Origin: Azomonas macrocytogenes
Lineage (GTDB): Bacteria; Pseudomonadota; Gammaproteobacteria; Pseudomonadales; Pseudomonadaceae
Direction of reading: 5' to 3'
Assembly (NCBI RefSeq): GCF_014191985.1
Contig: NZ_JACHXI010000017.1
Span: forward strand, 1 to 64,000
DNA length: 64,000 bases
Under the pieces are notes generated by a model. It searched no databases. It was not told the origin of the DNA and saw nothing but the letters and a program-made list of their open reading frames with translations. Position numbers and translations under genes: made by a program. Shown here piece after piece: positions 29,991 to 41,969 of the stretch (positions are counted from its first letter, which is position 1; each line of letters begins with the position of its first letter).

Positions 29991-30533
29991 ATGCAGCAAT
30001 TGGGAATTGTTGACAATACTGCTAAACCAACGTCTCCTCTGCTCCAAACCTTAGTGGACAACCGAACTACCCTGGTAAATGTTGCGGCCAGAATTATCGG
30101 TTGTCACAGCCGCGCCGAAGATGTCGTACAGGATGCTTTTCTACGCTTATCGAAGCTGCAAGAGATCACATTACCTCTAGCGGCACAGGTAGGTTACGTC
30201 TTCAAAATCGTTCGTAACCTCGCCATCGATCATTATCGCAAGCAAGCGATGGAGCAGAAATATATTGGCAACGAAGAAGAAGGGTTCAACGTTGCCGTTG
30301 ATGGAGATACACCGGAGTCGACAAATCTTAATTGGGAAATCATTGAAACCATTGACGCCGCACTAAGCCAACTACCGGACCGAACCCGCTACGCATTCGA
30401 AATGTACAGATTGCATGGTGTACAGCAAAAAGATATTGCACGCGAGTTAGGCGTTTCACCAACATTGGTTAACTTCATGATTCGAGATGCGTTGATTCAT
30501 TGCCGTAAGACAATAGATGACGAACGAACTTGA
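29991..30533 (+). CDS. pvdS: PvdS, ECF sigma factor for iron-starvation genes
   Basis: Extracytoplasmic-function sigma factor of 180 residues. Region 2 holds 'CHSRAEDVVQDAFLRL' and 'VRNLAIDHYRKQAMEQKY', and region 4 holds 'LPDRTRYAFEMYRLHGVQQ' and the helix-turn-helix IARELGVSPTLVNFMIRDAL, which is almost identical to that of PvdS. It directs RNA polymerase to TAAAT-N16-CGT promoters, five of which are in this window. It is divergent from pvdL. An AGGAT ribosome site precedes the ATG. The N-terminal 15 residues differ from other PvdS proteins. It should be restrained by the FpvR-like protein. Confidence 0.96.
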   Translation: MQQLGIVDNTAKPTSPLLQTLVDNRTTLVNVAARIIGCHSRAEDVVQDAFLRLSKLQEITLPLAAQVGYVFKIVRNLAIDHYRKQAMEQKYIGNEEEGFNVAVDGDTPESTNLNWEIIETIDAALSQLPDRTRYAFEMYRLHGVQQKDIARELGVSPTLVNFMIRDALIHCRKTIDDERT

Positions 30534-30679
30534 GAATTTGTCGACTTGAAAAGCATTAAAGACTGTAACAGTACAAAAAGTCCATTATCAAATATATTCA
30601 TTTACCTGAAAATGAATGACAGGCTATCGATTGATATTATCTTAAGTCAAACCAATTCTGTACTGCAGCAAGTTTCTGT

Positions 30680-30838
30680 TCAGGCGCCCCCTACCTGGCT
30701 AAATCGGAACTCGTATTCTTGCAGGAACAGGAAAAATTGTTTGTATGGTACGTCGTTGTATCTGCGCAGTACGCGCTTGGACTGACTTCAGAAGTGCTCG
30801 ATCCCTGATAGGGCTTTCTGGATACTTCTTTCGACCGT
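30680..30838 (-). mobile_element. Remnant of an IS1595-family transposase C-terminus with an in-frame stop
   Basis: Reading leftwards, one frame gives GIEHF, a stop codon, SQSKRVLRRYNDVPYKQF and then FLFLQEYEFRF before a natural stop at 30680. This matches the conserved end of ISXO2/IS1595 transposases, GIESFWSxxKRxLxxYNGxP then FxLxLKExEFRFN. The stop replaces the expected tryptophan (TGG to TGA). No upstream catalytic domain or terminal repeats are visible, so it is a fossil. The surrounding stretch 30534-30928 contains no other recognisable gene and no convincing terminator for pvdS or sucD. Confidence 0.6.
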
Positions 30839-30928
30839 CGCCAAAGTAACAGCAAGCCTCCAGGAAGCCCTCTCACAAGCACTTGGAGGTGCTGATCGAT
30901 CACCTGGTTACGACGCAGCATTCCATTG

Positions 30929-31816
30929 TCAGCCAGTCCGGCTCTCCCACCCGGTCACGCTAGCCAAGGTGCTACCGATATCGATCAGGGAGCGCACGGT
31001 TTTCACACCTGCATCCTGCAGGGCCGCAAACTTCTCTTCGGCAGTTCCCTTCCCACCGGCAATGATCGCACCAGCATGTCCCATGCGTTTGCCTGGTGGT
31101 GCCGTCACACCGGCAATATAAGCCACCACAGGCTTGGTCACGCTGGCCTTGATATAGGCGGCCGCCTCCTCTTCCGCCGAACCGCCGATTTCACCAATCA
31201 TGACAATGGCCTCGGTCTGGGAATCCGCCTGGAATAGCTTCAGAATATCCACGAATGTGGAACCGGGAATCGGATCGCCACCGATACCGACACAGGTAGA
31301 CTGACCGAAGCCTGCATCGGTAGTCTGCTTCACAGCTTCATAAGTCAAGGTTCCGGAACGTGAAACGATTCCTACTTTACCGCGCATATGAATATAGCCA
31401 GGCTGAATCCCGATCTTGCATTCACCAGGAGTGATGACCCCTGGACAGTTGGGGCCGATCAAGCGCACGCCCAGCTCGTCACATTTGAGCTTTACCTCCA
31501 GCATATCCTGCGTCGGTATGCCTTCGGTGATGCAGACGATCAGCCCGATGCCAGCAAAAGCCGCCTCGAGAATCGAGTCCTTGCAGAAAGGCGCCGGCAC
31601 ATAGATGACCGAGGCATCCGCCTCTGTAGCCGCTACGGCATCCCGAACAGTATCGAACACAGGCAACCCCAAATGTCGGGTTCCGCCTTTTCCCGGTGTC
31701 ACACCTCCTACCATCCGAGTGCCATAAGCGATGGCCTGCTCACTGTGGAAGGTGCCCTGGTTCCCCGTGAATCCCTGGCATATCACCTTGGTATGGCGAT
31801 CGATCAGAATGCTCAT
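30929..31816 (-). CDS. sucD: Succinyl-CoA synthetase alpha subunit
   Basis: Alpha subunit (295 residues) of the ADP/GDP-forming succinyl-CoA ligase of the TCA cycle. It has the CoA-binding Rossmann part ('[19 protein letters not shown]') and the phosphohistidine in [16 protein letters not shown]. The ATG at 31816 overlaps the sucC stop as ATGA and has a GGAG site 7 bases before it; another ATG at 31822 is too close to that site. The C-terminus is slightly odd: after the usual end VTGW the frame runs on for ESRTG before stopping, and transposase debris follows about 90 bp further on. Confidence 0.95.
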   Translation of the reverse strand: MSILIDRHTKVICQGFTGNQGTFHSEQAIAYGTRMVGGVTPGKGGTRHLGLPVFDTVRDAVAATEADASVIYVPAPFCKDSILEAAFAGIGLIVCITEGIPTQDMLEVKLKCDELGVRLIGPNCPGVITPGECKIGIQPGYIHMRGKVGIVSRSGTLTYEAVKQTTDAGFGQSTCVGIGGDPIPGSTFVDILKLFQADSQTEAIVMIGEIGGSAEEEAAAYIKASVTKPVVAYIAGVTAPPGKRMGHAGAIIAGGKGTAEEKFAALQDAGVKTVRSLIDIGSTLASVTGWESRTG

Positions 31817-32985
31817 GACCATTCTCCCGCCGCTTTGACTACCTGGATGGCTGCATCGTCCAGGCTGAGCGCCGGAATGATATTCTTCAAGCCACTGTCG
31901 GCCAGGACCTGGGCACCGAGAGAAGCATTGTTACCCTCAAGGCGAACCACCACGGGAACCTTGACCCCGACTTCCTGAATCGCGCCAACAATGCCTTCGG
32001 CAATCATGTCGCAGCGAACGATGCCACCAAAAATATTGACCAACACTGCTTTTACATTGGTATCGGAAAGAATGATCTTGAAGGCTTCGGTAACACGCTC
32101 CTTCGTCGCACCACCACCGACATCGAGGAAATTTGCCGGCTTACCGCCATGCAGATTGACGATATCCATCGTCCCCATTGCCAGGCCGGCACCATTCACC
32201 ATGCAGCCAATATTACCGTCCAAGGCCACATAGTTAAGCTCCCATTTCATTGCATGGGCCTCACGAGGATCATCCTGTGAAGGATCCTGCATATCCCTGA
32301 GTTTTGGCTGTCGGTAAAGAGCATTGCCATCGATGTTGAGCTTCGCATCCATGCAATGCAGGTCACCATCTTTCTTGATGACAAGCGGATTGACTTCCAA
32401 AAGAGTCAAATCATAGTCACAAAAGAGCCTTGCCAGCCCCATGAAGATATCCGTGAATTGCTTGATCTGACGATCCTGCAACCCAAGCCCGAAAGCAAGC
32501 TCACGCCCCTGGAAAGGCTGTGCTCCCAGCAGAGGATCGATAGTGCTCTTGAGGATTTTATCTGGCTGCTCACGTGCAATTTTTTCGATATCCACGCCAC
32601 CTTCGGTAGATGCCATGAAGACAATTCGGCGCAAGGATCGATCAACTACAGCGCCAAGATAGAGCTCTCGCTCGATATCGGTAAAAGCCTCGATCAATAC
32701 CTTGCTGACAGGCTGGCCATTTGCGGTGGTTTGATAGGTGACCAGGCGGTTATCGAGCCATTGCTGGGCGAAGGCTTTTGCCTCGTCCTTGGTCTTGACC
32801 ACTTTTACACCACCGGCTTTCCCTCGGCCTCCAGCGTGTACCTGGGCTTTCACAACCCAGAGGTTACCGCCGATCTTGTCGCAGGCCTCTGCAGCCTCTT
32901 TGGGCGTATCCACAGCATAACCCCTGGATACGGGAAGACCATATTCGCTGAATAGCTGCTTACCTTGATATTCGTGAAGATTCAT
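31813..32985 (-). CDS. sucC: Succinyl-CoA synthetase beta subunit
   Basis: Beta subunit of 390 residues with an ATP-grasp domain at the N-terminus ('[19 protein letters not shown]', '[12 protein letters not shown]') and the succinate/CoA domain at the C-terminus with '[10 protein letters not shown]'. It forms a heterodimer or heterotetramer with SucD and its stop overlaps the sucD start. Length is normal for the family. Confidence 0.97.
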   Translation of the reverse strand: MNLHEYQGKQLFSEYGLPVSRGYAVDTPKEAAEACDKIGGNLWVVKAQVHAGGRGKAGGVKVVKTKDEAKAFAQQWLDNRLVTYQTTANGQPVSKVLIEAFTDIERELYLGAVVDRSLRRIVFMASTEGGVDIEKIAREQPDKILKSTIDPLLGAQPFQGRELAFGLGLQDRQIKQFTDIFMGLARLFCDYDLTLLEVNPLVIKKDGDLHCMDAKLNIDGNALYRQPKLRDMQDPSQDDPREAHAMKWELNYVALDGNIGCMVNGAGLAMGTMDIVNLHGGKPANFLDVGGGATKERVTEAFKIILSDTNVKAVLVNIFGGIVRCDMIAEGIVGAIQEVGVKVPVVVRLEGNNASLGAQVLADSGLKNIIPALSLDDAAIQVVKAAGEWS

Positions 32986-33091
32986 GCTCTTACCGTCATT
33001 GTTGTAGTTTGCAACCGGATGCCATACACGTACATGTATAGCACCACCTGCAGGCTGCAGAAGTCGATTATCAATCTTCCACGCCTGTAGA

Positions 33092-33109
33092 GGCTGTCTT
33101 GCGACAGCC
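33092..33109 (-). other. Intercistronic hairpin between lpdG and sucC, second
   Basis: Perfect 7-bp stem GGCTGTC / GACAGCC with a 4-base loop and no T-run. It could be an mRNA processing or stability element within the TCA operon. Confidence 0.55.
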
Positions 33110-33150
33110 CCATGACGATATTGCGCAGTATTTCCAACGAATACGACAGG

Positions 33151-33168
33151 GAACCACCCTGGTGGTTC
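33151..33168 (-). other. Intercistronic hairpin directly after lpdG
   Basis: Perfect inverted repeat GAACCACC / GGTGGTTC starting 9 bp past the lpdG stop. No T-run follows, so it is unlikely to terminate; it may protect the 3' end of the upstream message. Confidence 0.55.
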
Positions 33169-33176
33169 TTTACAGC

Positions 33177-34625
<1,449 letters not shown>

Positions 34626-34700
34626 TTAAAGACGGCAGGAGCGGCAGGTTTCAGACCTAATACGTAACTTGATCAGGCCGGAAACCCGCAAGGCTTGTTA

Positions 34701-35918
34701 TCAGATGTCAAGGAGCAGACGGGCCGGATCTTCCAGCAGGTCCTTCAAGGTAACCAGGAAGGTTACTGCTTCTTTACCATCGATCAAGCGATGGTCATAA
34801 GAAAGCGCGGTGTACATCATCGGTAGCACAACTACTTGACCATTTACCGCCATCGGCCGCTCCTGGATCTTGTGCATACCGAGAATCGCTGTCTGTGGAG
34901 GATTGACGATCGGTGTAGAAAGCAAGGAACCGAATACACCACCGTTGGATATGGTGAAGGTACCGCCGGTCATTTCCTCGATGGTCAGCTTACCAGCCTT
35001 TGCTTTCTTGCCAAACTCGTTGATGCCACCTTCGATATCGGCCAGGCTCAAGGATTCGGCATTACGCAGAACCGGAACGACCAGACCTCGGTCACTGGAT
35101 ACGGCGACACCGATATCCTGATAGCCGTGATAAACGATGTCGCTGCCGTCGATGGAAGCATTGACTCCCGGCTGGCGCTTCAGTGCCTCGACCGCAGCCT
35201 TGACAAAGAAGGACATGAAGCCCAGGCGCACACCATTGTGAGTTTTTTCGAAAAGATCTTTGTATTTGGAGCGAAGCTCCATAACCGGCTTCATATTGAT
35301 TTCGTTGAACGTAGTCAACATAGCCATGGAAGATTGGGCTTCGATCAAACGCTGTGCAACCTTTGCACGCAGGCGAGTCATCGGTACGCGCTTCTCAACG
35401 CGATCACCAGCAGCGAAAACCGGAGCGGCAGCGGCAACAGAAGACGCTGAGCCGGCAGCCGGAGAAGAAGATTTTTTCGCCTCGACAGCAGCGACAGCAT
35501 CTTCCTTGGTAACGCGACCACCTTTACCCGTACCGGAAATGCTGTTCGGATCCAGACCATGCTCTTCAGCAAGCTTGCGAGCAGCCGGAGCCAATGTTGC
35601 CTCGCTGGAAGCAACCTGAGCAGCAGCTGGAGTTGGAGCTGCCTGGGCAGGAGCAGCAACTGGAGCTTCAGCAGCAACAGCGCCGGCCTCCAGCTTACCG
35701 AGCAGTTCGCCACTTAGTACGGTATCACCTTCGTTCTTGACAATTTCAGACAGAACACCATCCGACTCGGCAAGTACTTCCATGACCACTTTATCGGTCT
35801 CGATATCGACGATCAGCTCGTCACGCTTGACTGCTTCACCCGGCTTCTTGTGCCAAGTAGAGATAGTACCGTCCGCGACGGATTCCGGAAAAGTTGGGGC
35901 TTTGATCTCGATAGCCAT
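34701..35918 (-). CDS. sucB: Dihydrolipoyl succinyltransferase, E2 of 2-oxoglutarate dehydrogenase
   Basis: E2 core enzyme of 405 residues. The N-terminal lipoyl domain carries the lipoylated lysine in [11 protein letters not shown] (near 43), followed by an Ala/Pro/Glu-rich linker (about 80-105), the E3-binding domain ('[19 protein letters not shown]'), a second Ala/Ser linker and the catalytic acyltransferase domain ending with the motif [13 protein letters not shown]. It transfers succinyl groups to CoA and scaffolds SucA and LpdG. Confidence 0.97.
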   Translation of the reverse strand: MAIEIKAPTFPESVADGTISTWHKKPGEAVKRDELIVDIETDKVVMEVLAESDGVLSEIVKNEGDTVLSGELLGKLEAGAVAAEAPVAAPAQAAPTPAAAQVASSEATLAPAARKLAEEHGLDPNSISGTGKGGRVTKEDAVAAVEAKKSSSPAAGSASSVAAAAPVFAAGDRVEKRVPMTRLRAKVAQRLIEAQSSMAMLTTFNEINMKPVMELRSKYKDLFEKTHNGVRLGFMSFFVKAAVEALKRQPGVNASIDGSDIVYHGYQDIGVAVSSDRGLVVPVLRNAESLSLADIEGGINEFGKKAKAGKLTIEEMTGGTFTISNGGVFGSLLSTPIVNPPQTAILGMHKIQERPMAVNGQVVVLPMMYTALSYDHRLIDGKEAVTFLVTLKDLLEDPARLLLDI

Positions 35919-35954
35919 TGTCAGGTCCTATCCTATTGATTCGGTTATTACATC

Positions 35955-35977
35955 GAGGCCGCGTCTTGCGCGGCCTC
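35955..35977 (-). other. Strong intercistronic hairpin between sucA and sucB
   Basis: Perfect 9-bp GC-rich stem GAGGCCGCG / CGCGGCCTC with a 5-base loop in the 75-bp gap. On the minus strand no T-run follows, so it is probably not a full terminator. It could trim expression or stabilise the upstream message. Confidence 0.6.
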
Positions 35978-35993
35978 TTTCGCAGCGAATTTA

Positions 35994-38831
35994 TTAAATG
36001 GTAAATGCGTCCTGAAGCAGCTTTTCCTGCTGCTCGGCATGCACAGAGGCATAACCGACTGCAGGAGAAGCAGAAGCCGGACGACCGGCATATTCCAGGA
36101 ACAAGCCCTGTTTGTGCGCAGCAGCCACGCGGCGCATGTGGTGCTGGCTGCAATACCAGGCACCCTGATTCATCGGCTCCTCCTGACACCAGACGACATG
36201 CTTGAGGTTCTGATAGGGAGCCAGTACCTCAGTCAGATCATCTTCGGGGAAAGGATATAGCTGCTCGATCCGAACGATGGCAATGTCGTTACGCCCTTCG
36301 CTACGGCGTTTCTCCAGAAGATCGTAATAGACCTTGCCGCTACACAGGATAACGCGCTCGACCTTGCCTGGTTCGATCGGATCGATTTCGCCGATCACAG
36401 TCTGGAACGAACCTTGAGTCAACTCTTCAAGAGAAGAGACGGCCAACTTGTGGCGCAGCAACGATTTTGGCGTCAGAGCAACCAGTGGCTTGCGCAGCGG
36501 ACGGATGATCTGGCGGCGCAGCATATGGTAGACCTGCGCCGGCGTCGTCGGTACACAGACCTGGATATTGTGTTCGGCACACAGTTGCAGGTAGCGCTCC
36601 AGGCGAGCGGACGAGTGCTCAGGGCCCTGACCTTCATAACCGTGTGGCAGCAGCATGGTCAAACCACACAGGCGGCCCCACTTGTGCTCACCACTGGTAA
36701 TGAACTGATCGATTACGACCTGAGCACCGTTAGCGAAGTCACCGAACTGCGCTTCCCAGATCACAAGTGCATTCGGCGTCGTGGTCGAGTAACCGTACTC
36801 GAAAGCCAGCACAGCCTCTTCAGAAAGGAACGAATCGAAGAGTGTGAAACTGGGCTGTCCATCGAACAGGTGCTGCAGGGGAATGTAGTTACTGCCGTCT
36901 TTCTGGTTGTGCAGGGCTGCATGGCGGTGGGAGAAGGTGCCCCGACCAACGTCCTGGCCAGTGATGCGTATCGGATACCCCTGAGAAAGCAGAGTGGCAT
37001 AGGCCATGGTTTCTGCATAACCCCAGTTGATCGGCATTTCGCCGGTAGCCATCTTGCCACGCTCTTCCAGCAGCTTGCCGACCTGGCGCTGCACAGCAAA
37101 GCCTTCCGGAAGGTTCAATAGCTTGCTGGACAGGTCTTGCAGGTTTTTCAGATCAAAGCGAGTATCACTCTGAGCGGTCCAGGCATGCCCTATATAAGGA
37201 GTCCAGTCGACGAACAGTGCCTTGTTCGGTTCCTTGACCAAGCTTTTCACCACAAACTGGCCGTTGTCCAGAGCCTTGCGGTATTCGTCCACCAAAGCCT
37301 GGGCTTCCTCGGCAGTGATCACTTGGGCCTTAACCAGCGCATCAGCATATAACTCACGAGTGGTGGTGTGCTTGGCAATCTTCTGGTACATCAGTGGCTG
37401 GGTGCCGCTCGGTTCGTCCGCTTCGTTGTGACCGCGGCGGCGGTAGCAGACCAAATCGATAACCACATCGCGCTTGAATTGCTGGCGATAGTCAACTGCC
37501 AGCTGGGTCACGAAGAGTACGGCTTCAGGATCATCGCCATTCACATGGAAAATTGGTGCCTGAATCATCTTCGCCACATCGGTAGCGTATTCAGTGGAAC
37601 GCACGTCATCTGCACGATTGGTAGTAAAACCAACCTGATTATTGACGGCAATGCGGATGGTACCACCTGTCTTGAAGCCCCGGAGCAGGGACATCTGATA
37701 GGTCTCCATGACCACACCCTGTCCTGCGATGGCCGAATCACCATGGATAGTAATGGGCAGCACCGTATCGCCACTGGCATCGTCGCGACGGTCCTGGCGG
37801 GCCCGCACGGAACCTTCGACCACAGGAGAAACGATTTCCAGGTGGGATGGGTTGAAGGCCATGGCCAGGTGAACTTCGCCCCCTCCGGTCATGATGTTGG
37901 AGGAAAAGCCCTGATGGTACTTCACGTCACCGCAGCTTAAGCTTAGCCCGGCAACATGCTTGCCATCGAACTCATCAAATAGATCCCGCGGATTCTTGCC
38001 CAAGATATTGACCAGCACGTTCAGACGACCACGGTGGGCCATACCCAGAACGATTTCCTTGACAAGCCCCTGAGAACCAACCCGCTGAACAATCTCATCC
38101 AGCACCGGAACTAAACTTTCCCCCCCTTCCAGGCCGAAACGCTTGGCACCCGGATACTTGGTACCCAGGTACTTTTCCAGCCCCTCGGCTGCCGTCAATC
38201 GCTCCAGTAAGTGCTTTCTCACCTCGACGGAGAACGCGGGACGACCACGCACGCTTTCGAAGCGATTCTGCAACCAGGAACGCTCCTCGGTAGTAACAAC
38301 ATGCGAGAACTCTGTGCCAATAGTGCGGCAATAGGTCTCTTTCAGGGCCTGCTGGATTTCACGCAAAGTCGCTTCAGTCTTCCCGATGCTCAGATCACCA
38401 GAAGAAAATATGGTGTCCAGATCAGCATCGCCAAGACCGTGGCTAGCGAGAGAAAGTTCGACCGGAACAGGCTTCTGTTGCAAGCCGAGCGGATCTAACT
38501 GGGCAGCCCTGTGCCCAAGCAAGCGGTAGTCTTGAATGAGTTGCAAGACACCGATCTGCTTTTTCTCGTGCTCGGGGCTGACGGCTCCTGTGGAAACTTG
38601 TCCGCGGCGCGAGCTTTTAGCTAGCTGGATGAATTGCTCGCGAATTCCGGAATGGGGAACATCACCGGATTGCGAACCATTGGTTGGCAATTTCTGGAAT
38701 TTGCTGCGCCACTCCTCCGGAACGGCACTAGGATCCTGCAGATACAGCTCATAGAGCTCCTCTACATACTCGGCATTCCCACCGGAAAGGTAGGCACTGT
38801 CCCACATACGCTGCATCACACTGTCTTGCAT
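35994..38831 (-). CDS. sucA: 2-oxoglutarate dehydrogenase E1
   Basis: Thiamine-diphosphate-dependent decarboxylase of 945 residues, the first enzyme of the 2-oxoglutarate dehydrogenase complex. The N-terminal E2-binding segment (MWDSAYLSGGNAEYVEEL), 'LGMAHRGRLNVLVN', the ThDP fold 'HGDSAIAGQGVVMET' and 'CYRRRGHNEADEPSGTQP' are visible. Full length for the family. A GAGG site precedes the ATG. Confidence 0.97.
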   Translation of the reverse strand: MQDSVMQRMWDSAYLSGGNAEYVEELYELYLQDPSAVPEEWRSKFQKLPTNGSQSGDVPHSGIREQFIQLAKSSRRGQVSTGAVSPEHEKKQIGVLQLIQDYRLLGHRAAQLDPLGLQQKPVPVELSLASHGLGDADLDTIFSSGDLSIGKTEATLREIQQALKETYCRTIGTEFSHVVTTEERSWLQNRFESVRGRPAFSVEVRKHLLERLTAAEGLEKYLGTKYPGAKRFGLEGGESLVPVLDEIVQRVGSQGLVKEIVLGMAHRGRLNVLVNILGKNPRDLFDEFDGKHVAGLSLSCGDVKYHQGFSSNIMTGGGEVHLAMAFNPSHLEIVSPVVEGSVRARQDRRDDASGDTVLPITIHGDSAIAGQGVVMETYQMSLLRGFKTGGTIRIAVNNQVGFTTNRADDVRSTEYATDVAKMIQAPIFHVNGDDPEAVLFVTQLAVDYRQQFKRDVVIDLVCYRRRGHNEADEPSGTQPLMYQKIAKHTTTRELYADALVKAQVITAEEAQALVDEYRKALDNGQFVVKSLVKEPNKALFVDWTPYIGHAWTAQSDTRFDLKNLQDLSSKLLNLPEGFAVQRQVGKLLEERGKMATGEMPINWGYAETMAYATLLSQGYPIRITGQDVGRGTFSHRHAALHNQKDGSNYIPLQHLFDGQPSFTLFDSFLSEEAVLAFEYGYSTTTPNALVIWEAQFGDFANGAQVVIDQFITSGEHKWGRLCGLTMLLPHGYEGQGPEHSSARLERYLQLCAEHNIQVCVPTTPAQVYHMLRRQIIRPLRKPLVALTPKSLLRHKLAVSSLEELTQGSFQTVIGEIDPIEPGKVERVILCSGKVYYDLLEKRRSEGRNDIAIVRIEQLYPFPEDDLTEVLAPYQNLKHVVWCQEEPMNQGAWYCSQHHMRRVAAAHKQGLFLEYAGRPASASPAVGYASVHAEQQEKLLQDAFTI

Positions 38832-39056
38832 GCTTTGTTGCCCTCGATAAGGGAATACTAATGGCGCACAGCCCGTATTCCCTTAAACATTGACTGAACC
38901 CAAATGACTCAAGGTGAGTAGTTGAGGCCTACGGATAGGCTAGACATTGGCTCGGATCGTCCTCTGCCGGCCTACGAAATTCCGAGAGAAGGCCCTGCTT
39001 TCCAGAATCTTCTACCAAGCTGCGGCATCAGAAACACTGAATACCGCAGGAAAACC

Positions 39057-39086
39057 CAGTCGGCAAAATCAAATCCATCCCGACTG
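39057..39086 (-). other. Hairpin just after sdhB, possible attenuator between sdh and suc genes
   Basis: Reading leftwards, CAGTCGG and CCGACTG form a 7-bp stem with a 16-base loop, followed by GGTTTTCC, 7 bp past the sdhB stop. It could cause partial termination before sucA. The rest of the 262-bp sdhB-sucA gap has no gene. Confidence 0.4.
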
Positions 39087-39093
39087 ACTATGA

Positions 39094-39798
39094 TCAAGTG
39101 CCGCTGCGAATCAGCATGTTACGCACATGACCTATTGCCTTGGTCGGATTCAATCCTTTCGGGCATACACTTACACAATTCATAATGCCGCGGCAGCGGA
39201 ATACACTGAAAGGATCATCCATAGATGCCAAACGCTGTTCGGTGAAGTTGTCACGACTGTCAGCCAGGAAGCGATAAGCTTGCAATAGTGCAGCCGGACC
39301 AAGGAATTTGTCCGGATTCCACCAGAAGGATGGGCAACTAGTAGAACAGCAAGCACACAAAATACACTCATACAGGCCGTCTAACTTCTCACGATCTTCA
39401 GGAGACTGAAAACGCTCGATAGCTGGTGCTGGCGTGTTGTTTATCAGGTAAGGACGTACCTTCTCGTACTGCTTGTAGAAGATACTCATATCCACGACCA
39501 GATCACGAATGACCGGTAGACCAGGTAGTGGGCGCAAAACCAAGTTATTGTCTTTTACGACTGAAGACAACGGAGTGATACAAGCCAAACCGTTTTTGCC
39601 ACTGATGTTCATGCCATCAGAACCACACACGCCTTCGCGGCAGGAACGGCGATAGGAAAAGGCCTCATCTTGCTCTTTAATCAGGGCTAACACGTCAAGC
39701 ACCATCAAGTCTTTACCCTGGGTATCGACTTGGAATGTTTGCATGTACGGTTTCTGGTCTTTATCGGGGTTATAGCGATAAACACTTACTTGCAACAT
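39094..39798 (-). CDS. sdhB: Succinate dehydrogenase iron-sulfur subunit
   Basis: Peripheral membrane subunit of 234 residues carrying three Fe-S clusters between SdhA and the membrane quinone site. Cysteine motifs SCREGVCGSDG (2Fe-2S), CILCACCSTSCPS and CRGIMNCVSVCPKG are complete. The ATG at 39798 has AAGGG 8 bases upstream and gives the family length. A GTG at 39807 would overlap the ribosome site. Confidence 0.97.
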   Translation of the reverse strand: MLQVSVYRYNPDKDQKPYMQTFQVDTQGKDLMVLDVLALIKEQDEAFSYRRSCREGVCGSDGMNISGKNGLACITPLSSVVKDNNLVLRPLPGLPVIRDLVVDMSIFYKQYEKVRPYLINNTPAPAIERFQSPEDREKLDGLYECILCACCSTSCPSFWWNPDKFLGPAALLQAYRFLADSRDNFTEQRLASMDDPFSVFRCRGIMNCVSVCPKGLNPTKAIGHVRNMLIRSGT

Positions 39799-39809
39799 AT
39801 CGTTCACCC

Positions 39810-41597
39810 TTAATAAGTGCGGACTTTAGGCTTGAAGTATTCAAGAAGATCGCCGTCAATAATCTTTGGCGAACGGTTAACGGCACGTTTGGTTACGCGC
39901 TTATCACCTGGGAAGTACAGGGTGTGGCATAGCCATTCATTGTCGTCACGCTCTTCGAAGTCTTCACGAGCATGCGCACCGCGAGATTCCTTACGCGCTT
40001 CTGCCGCAATTGCAGTGGCTTCTGCAACCTCGAGGAGGTTTTGCAACTCCAGTGCCTCGATACGAGCAGTATTAAAAGACTGACTCTTATCGGCAATTTT
40101 GACATTGGCAATGCGCCCACGCAGGTCAACCAGTTGCTCGATACCTTTCTGCATGTATTCACCGGTGCGGAATACACCGAAATAATTCTGCATGCAGCTC
40201 TGCAGTTCTTTGCGTAGCGGTGCAACATCCTCACCGGATGATCGCTCATTTACGCCAGCCAGACGGCTCAACGAAACATCCAGGTCGGTTGCGGTAGCAT
40301 TGCGATACTCGATTCCTTCCTTAAGGGCTTTTTCCAGATGCAGACCAGTAGCGCGACCAAATACAACCAAGTCAAGCAGTGAGTTACCACCCAGACGGTT
40401 AGCACCGTGTACGGACACACAAGCTACTTCACCGACAGCAAACAGCCCTTCGATGATTTTGTCTTCGCCGTCTGCTCCTTGCGTAATTGCCTGGCCATGA
40501 ATATTGGTAGCAACGCCACCCATCATATAGTGGCAAGTCGGAATAACCGGAACCGGAGCAACTACTGGGTCGACATGAGCAAAGGTCTTCGACAGTTCGC
40601 AAATACCCGGCAGACGGCTGTGCAAAACTTCTTCGCCAAGATGATCCAGCTTGAGCAGCACATGATCGCCATTGGGACCACAGCCATTTCCAGCAAGTAC
40701 TTCCTTGACCATTGAGCGAGCCACAACATCGCGACCAGCCAGATCTTTGGCATTCGGAGCATAACGCTCCATGAAACGCTCGCCGTGCTTGTTGATCAGA
40801 TAACCACCTTCACCACGACAGCCCTCGGTCACGAGAACACCGGCACCGGCAATGCCAGTCGGGTGGAACTGCCACATTTCGATGTCCTGAACCGGAACAC
40901 CGGCACGTAGCGCCATGCCAACACCATCGCCACTGTTAATCAGGGCATTGGTAGTGGAAGCATAGATACGACCGGCACCACCAGTAGCCAAGACAGTAGC
41001 CTTGGAACGGATATATACGGTCTCGCCGCTTTCGATGCAGATGGCAATGATTCCAACGATGGCACCATCCTGATTCTTCACCAGATCTACGGCATACCAT
41101 TCATTAAGGAATACTGTGTCGTTCTTCAGGTTGTTCTGATACAGGGTGTGCAACAGAGCATGGCCAGTCCGATCCGCAGCTGCGCAAGTGCGAGCAGCCT
41201 GGCCACCTTTACCGAAGTCCTTCGACTGACCGCCGAACGGGCGCTGGTAGATACGACCGGTTTCAGTACGAGAGAAAGGCAGCCCCATGTGCTCCAGCTC
41301 GAACACAGCTTCCGGACCGACCGAGCACATATATTCAATAGCGTCCTGGTCGCCGATGTAATCGGAGCCCTTGACAGTATCGTACATGTGCCAGCGCCAA
41401 TCGTCGTTCGGATCTGACGAAGCAATGGCACAAGTAATGCCACCCTGGGCCGAAACGGTATGAGAGCGAGTAGGAAACACCTTGGTCACTACTGCGGTCT
41501 TGTATCCGGATTGAGCCAGCTGTAGCGCTGCGCGCATGCCAGCACCACCACCACCTACGATGATGGCATCAAAAGAAAGCGTACGTATATTAGCCAT
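39810..41597 (-). CDS. sdhA: Succinate dehydrogenase flavoprotein subunit
   Basis: Catalytic FAD subunit of 595 residues oxidising succinate to fumarate. The FAD site [13 protein letters not shown], the covalent flavin histidine in [10 protein letters not shown], the active-site segment '[15 protein letters not shown]' and '[19 protein letters not shown]' are present. It lies between sdhD and sdhB with gaps of about 10 bp or less. Confidence 0.98.
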   Translation of the reverse strand: MANIRTLSFDAIIVGGGGAGMRAALQLAQSGYKTAVVTKVFPTRSHTVSAQGGITCAIASSDPNDDWRWHMYDTVKGSDYIGDQDAIEYMCSVGPEAVFELEHMGLPFSRTETGRIYQRPFGGQSKDFGKGGQAARTCAAADRTGHALLHTLYQNNLKNDTVFLNEWYAVDLVKNQDGAIVGIIAICIESGETVYIRSKATVLATGGAGRIYASTTNALINSGDGVGMALRAGVPVQDIEMWQFHPTGIAGAGVLVTEGCRGEGGYLINKHGERFMERYAPNAKDLAGRDVVARSMVKEVLAGNGCGPNGDHVLLKLDHLGEEVLHSRLPGICELSKTFAHVDPVVAPVPVIPTCHYMMGGVATNIHGQAITQGADGEDKIIEGLFAVGEVACVSVHGANRLGGNSLLDLVVFGRATGLHLEKALKEGIEYRNATATDLDVSLSRLAGVNERSSGEDVAPLRKELQSCMQNYFGVFRTGEYMQKGIEQLVDLRGRIANVKIADKSQSFNTARIEALELQNLLEVAEATAIAAEARKESRGAHAREDFEERDDNEWLCHTLYFPGDKRVTKRAVNRSPKIIDGDLLEYFKPKVRTY

Positions 41598-41600
41598 GAA

Positions 41601-41969
41601 TCAGATACCCCAAAGAATCTGCACACCCCAGACGAAGAACGCGAACATGGCAATGCCGCATGCAGCCTGGAAGAGAAAACGTACAACGGTGGCATATTTG
41701 CCGAGCGCCATCGGGGTCAGATAATCAGTGGAGATCGTCCACATGCCGACCCAGGCATGAACACTAACGGCGACCAGAGCCAGAAGACTGAAGATACGCA
41801 TCAAGTTGCCGGAAAAAAATCCGGCCCACTGCGCATAGTTCAATCCCGGATGTACGACGAGGTATCCCAGCAGAAAAATGAAGTATGCCGCGAGGACTAC
41901 AGCGGATACACGTTGCGCCATCCAGTCGAAAAGACCTGAGCGCGAAAAATTCGTGACGTTGGTTACCAT
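41601..41969 (-). CDS. sdhD: Succinate dehydrogenase membrane anchor subunit D
   Basis: Membrane anchor of 122 residues with three membrane helices. 'DWMAQRVSAVVLAAYF' carries the quinone-side arginine, and 'VHAWVGMWTISTDYL' holds the haem/quinone histidine and Asp-Tyr. The ATG at 41969 follows a GGGAG site and overlaps the end of sdhC by 7 bases; a TTG at 41975 is not needed. Confidence 0.96.
   Translation of the reverse strand: MVTNVTNFSRSGLFDWMAQRVSAVVLAAYFIFLLGYLVVHPGLNYAQWAGFFSGNLMRIFSLLALVAVSVHAWVGMWTISTDYLTPMALGKYATVVRFLFQAACGIAMFAFFVWGVQILWGI

Noticed and set aside
30596-30617. Hairpin ATTCATTT / AAATGAAT after pvdS
   Set aside because: All-weak A/T stem without a following T-run; not a convincing terminator.
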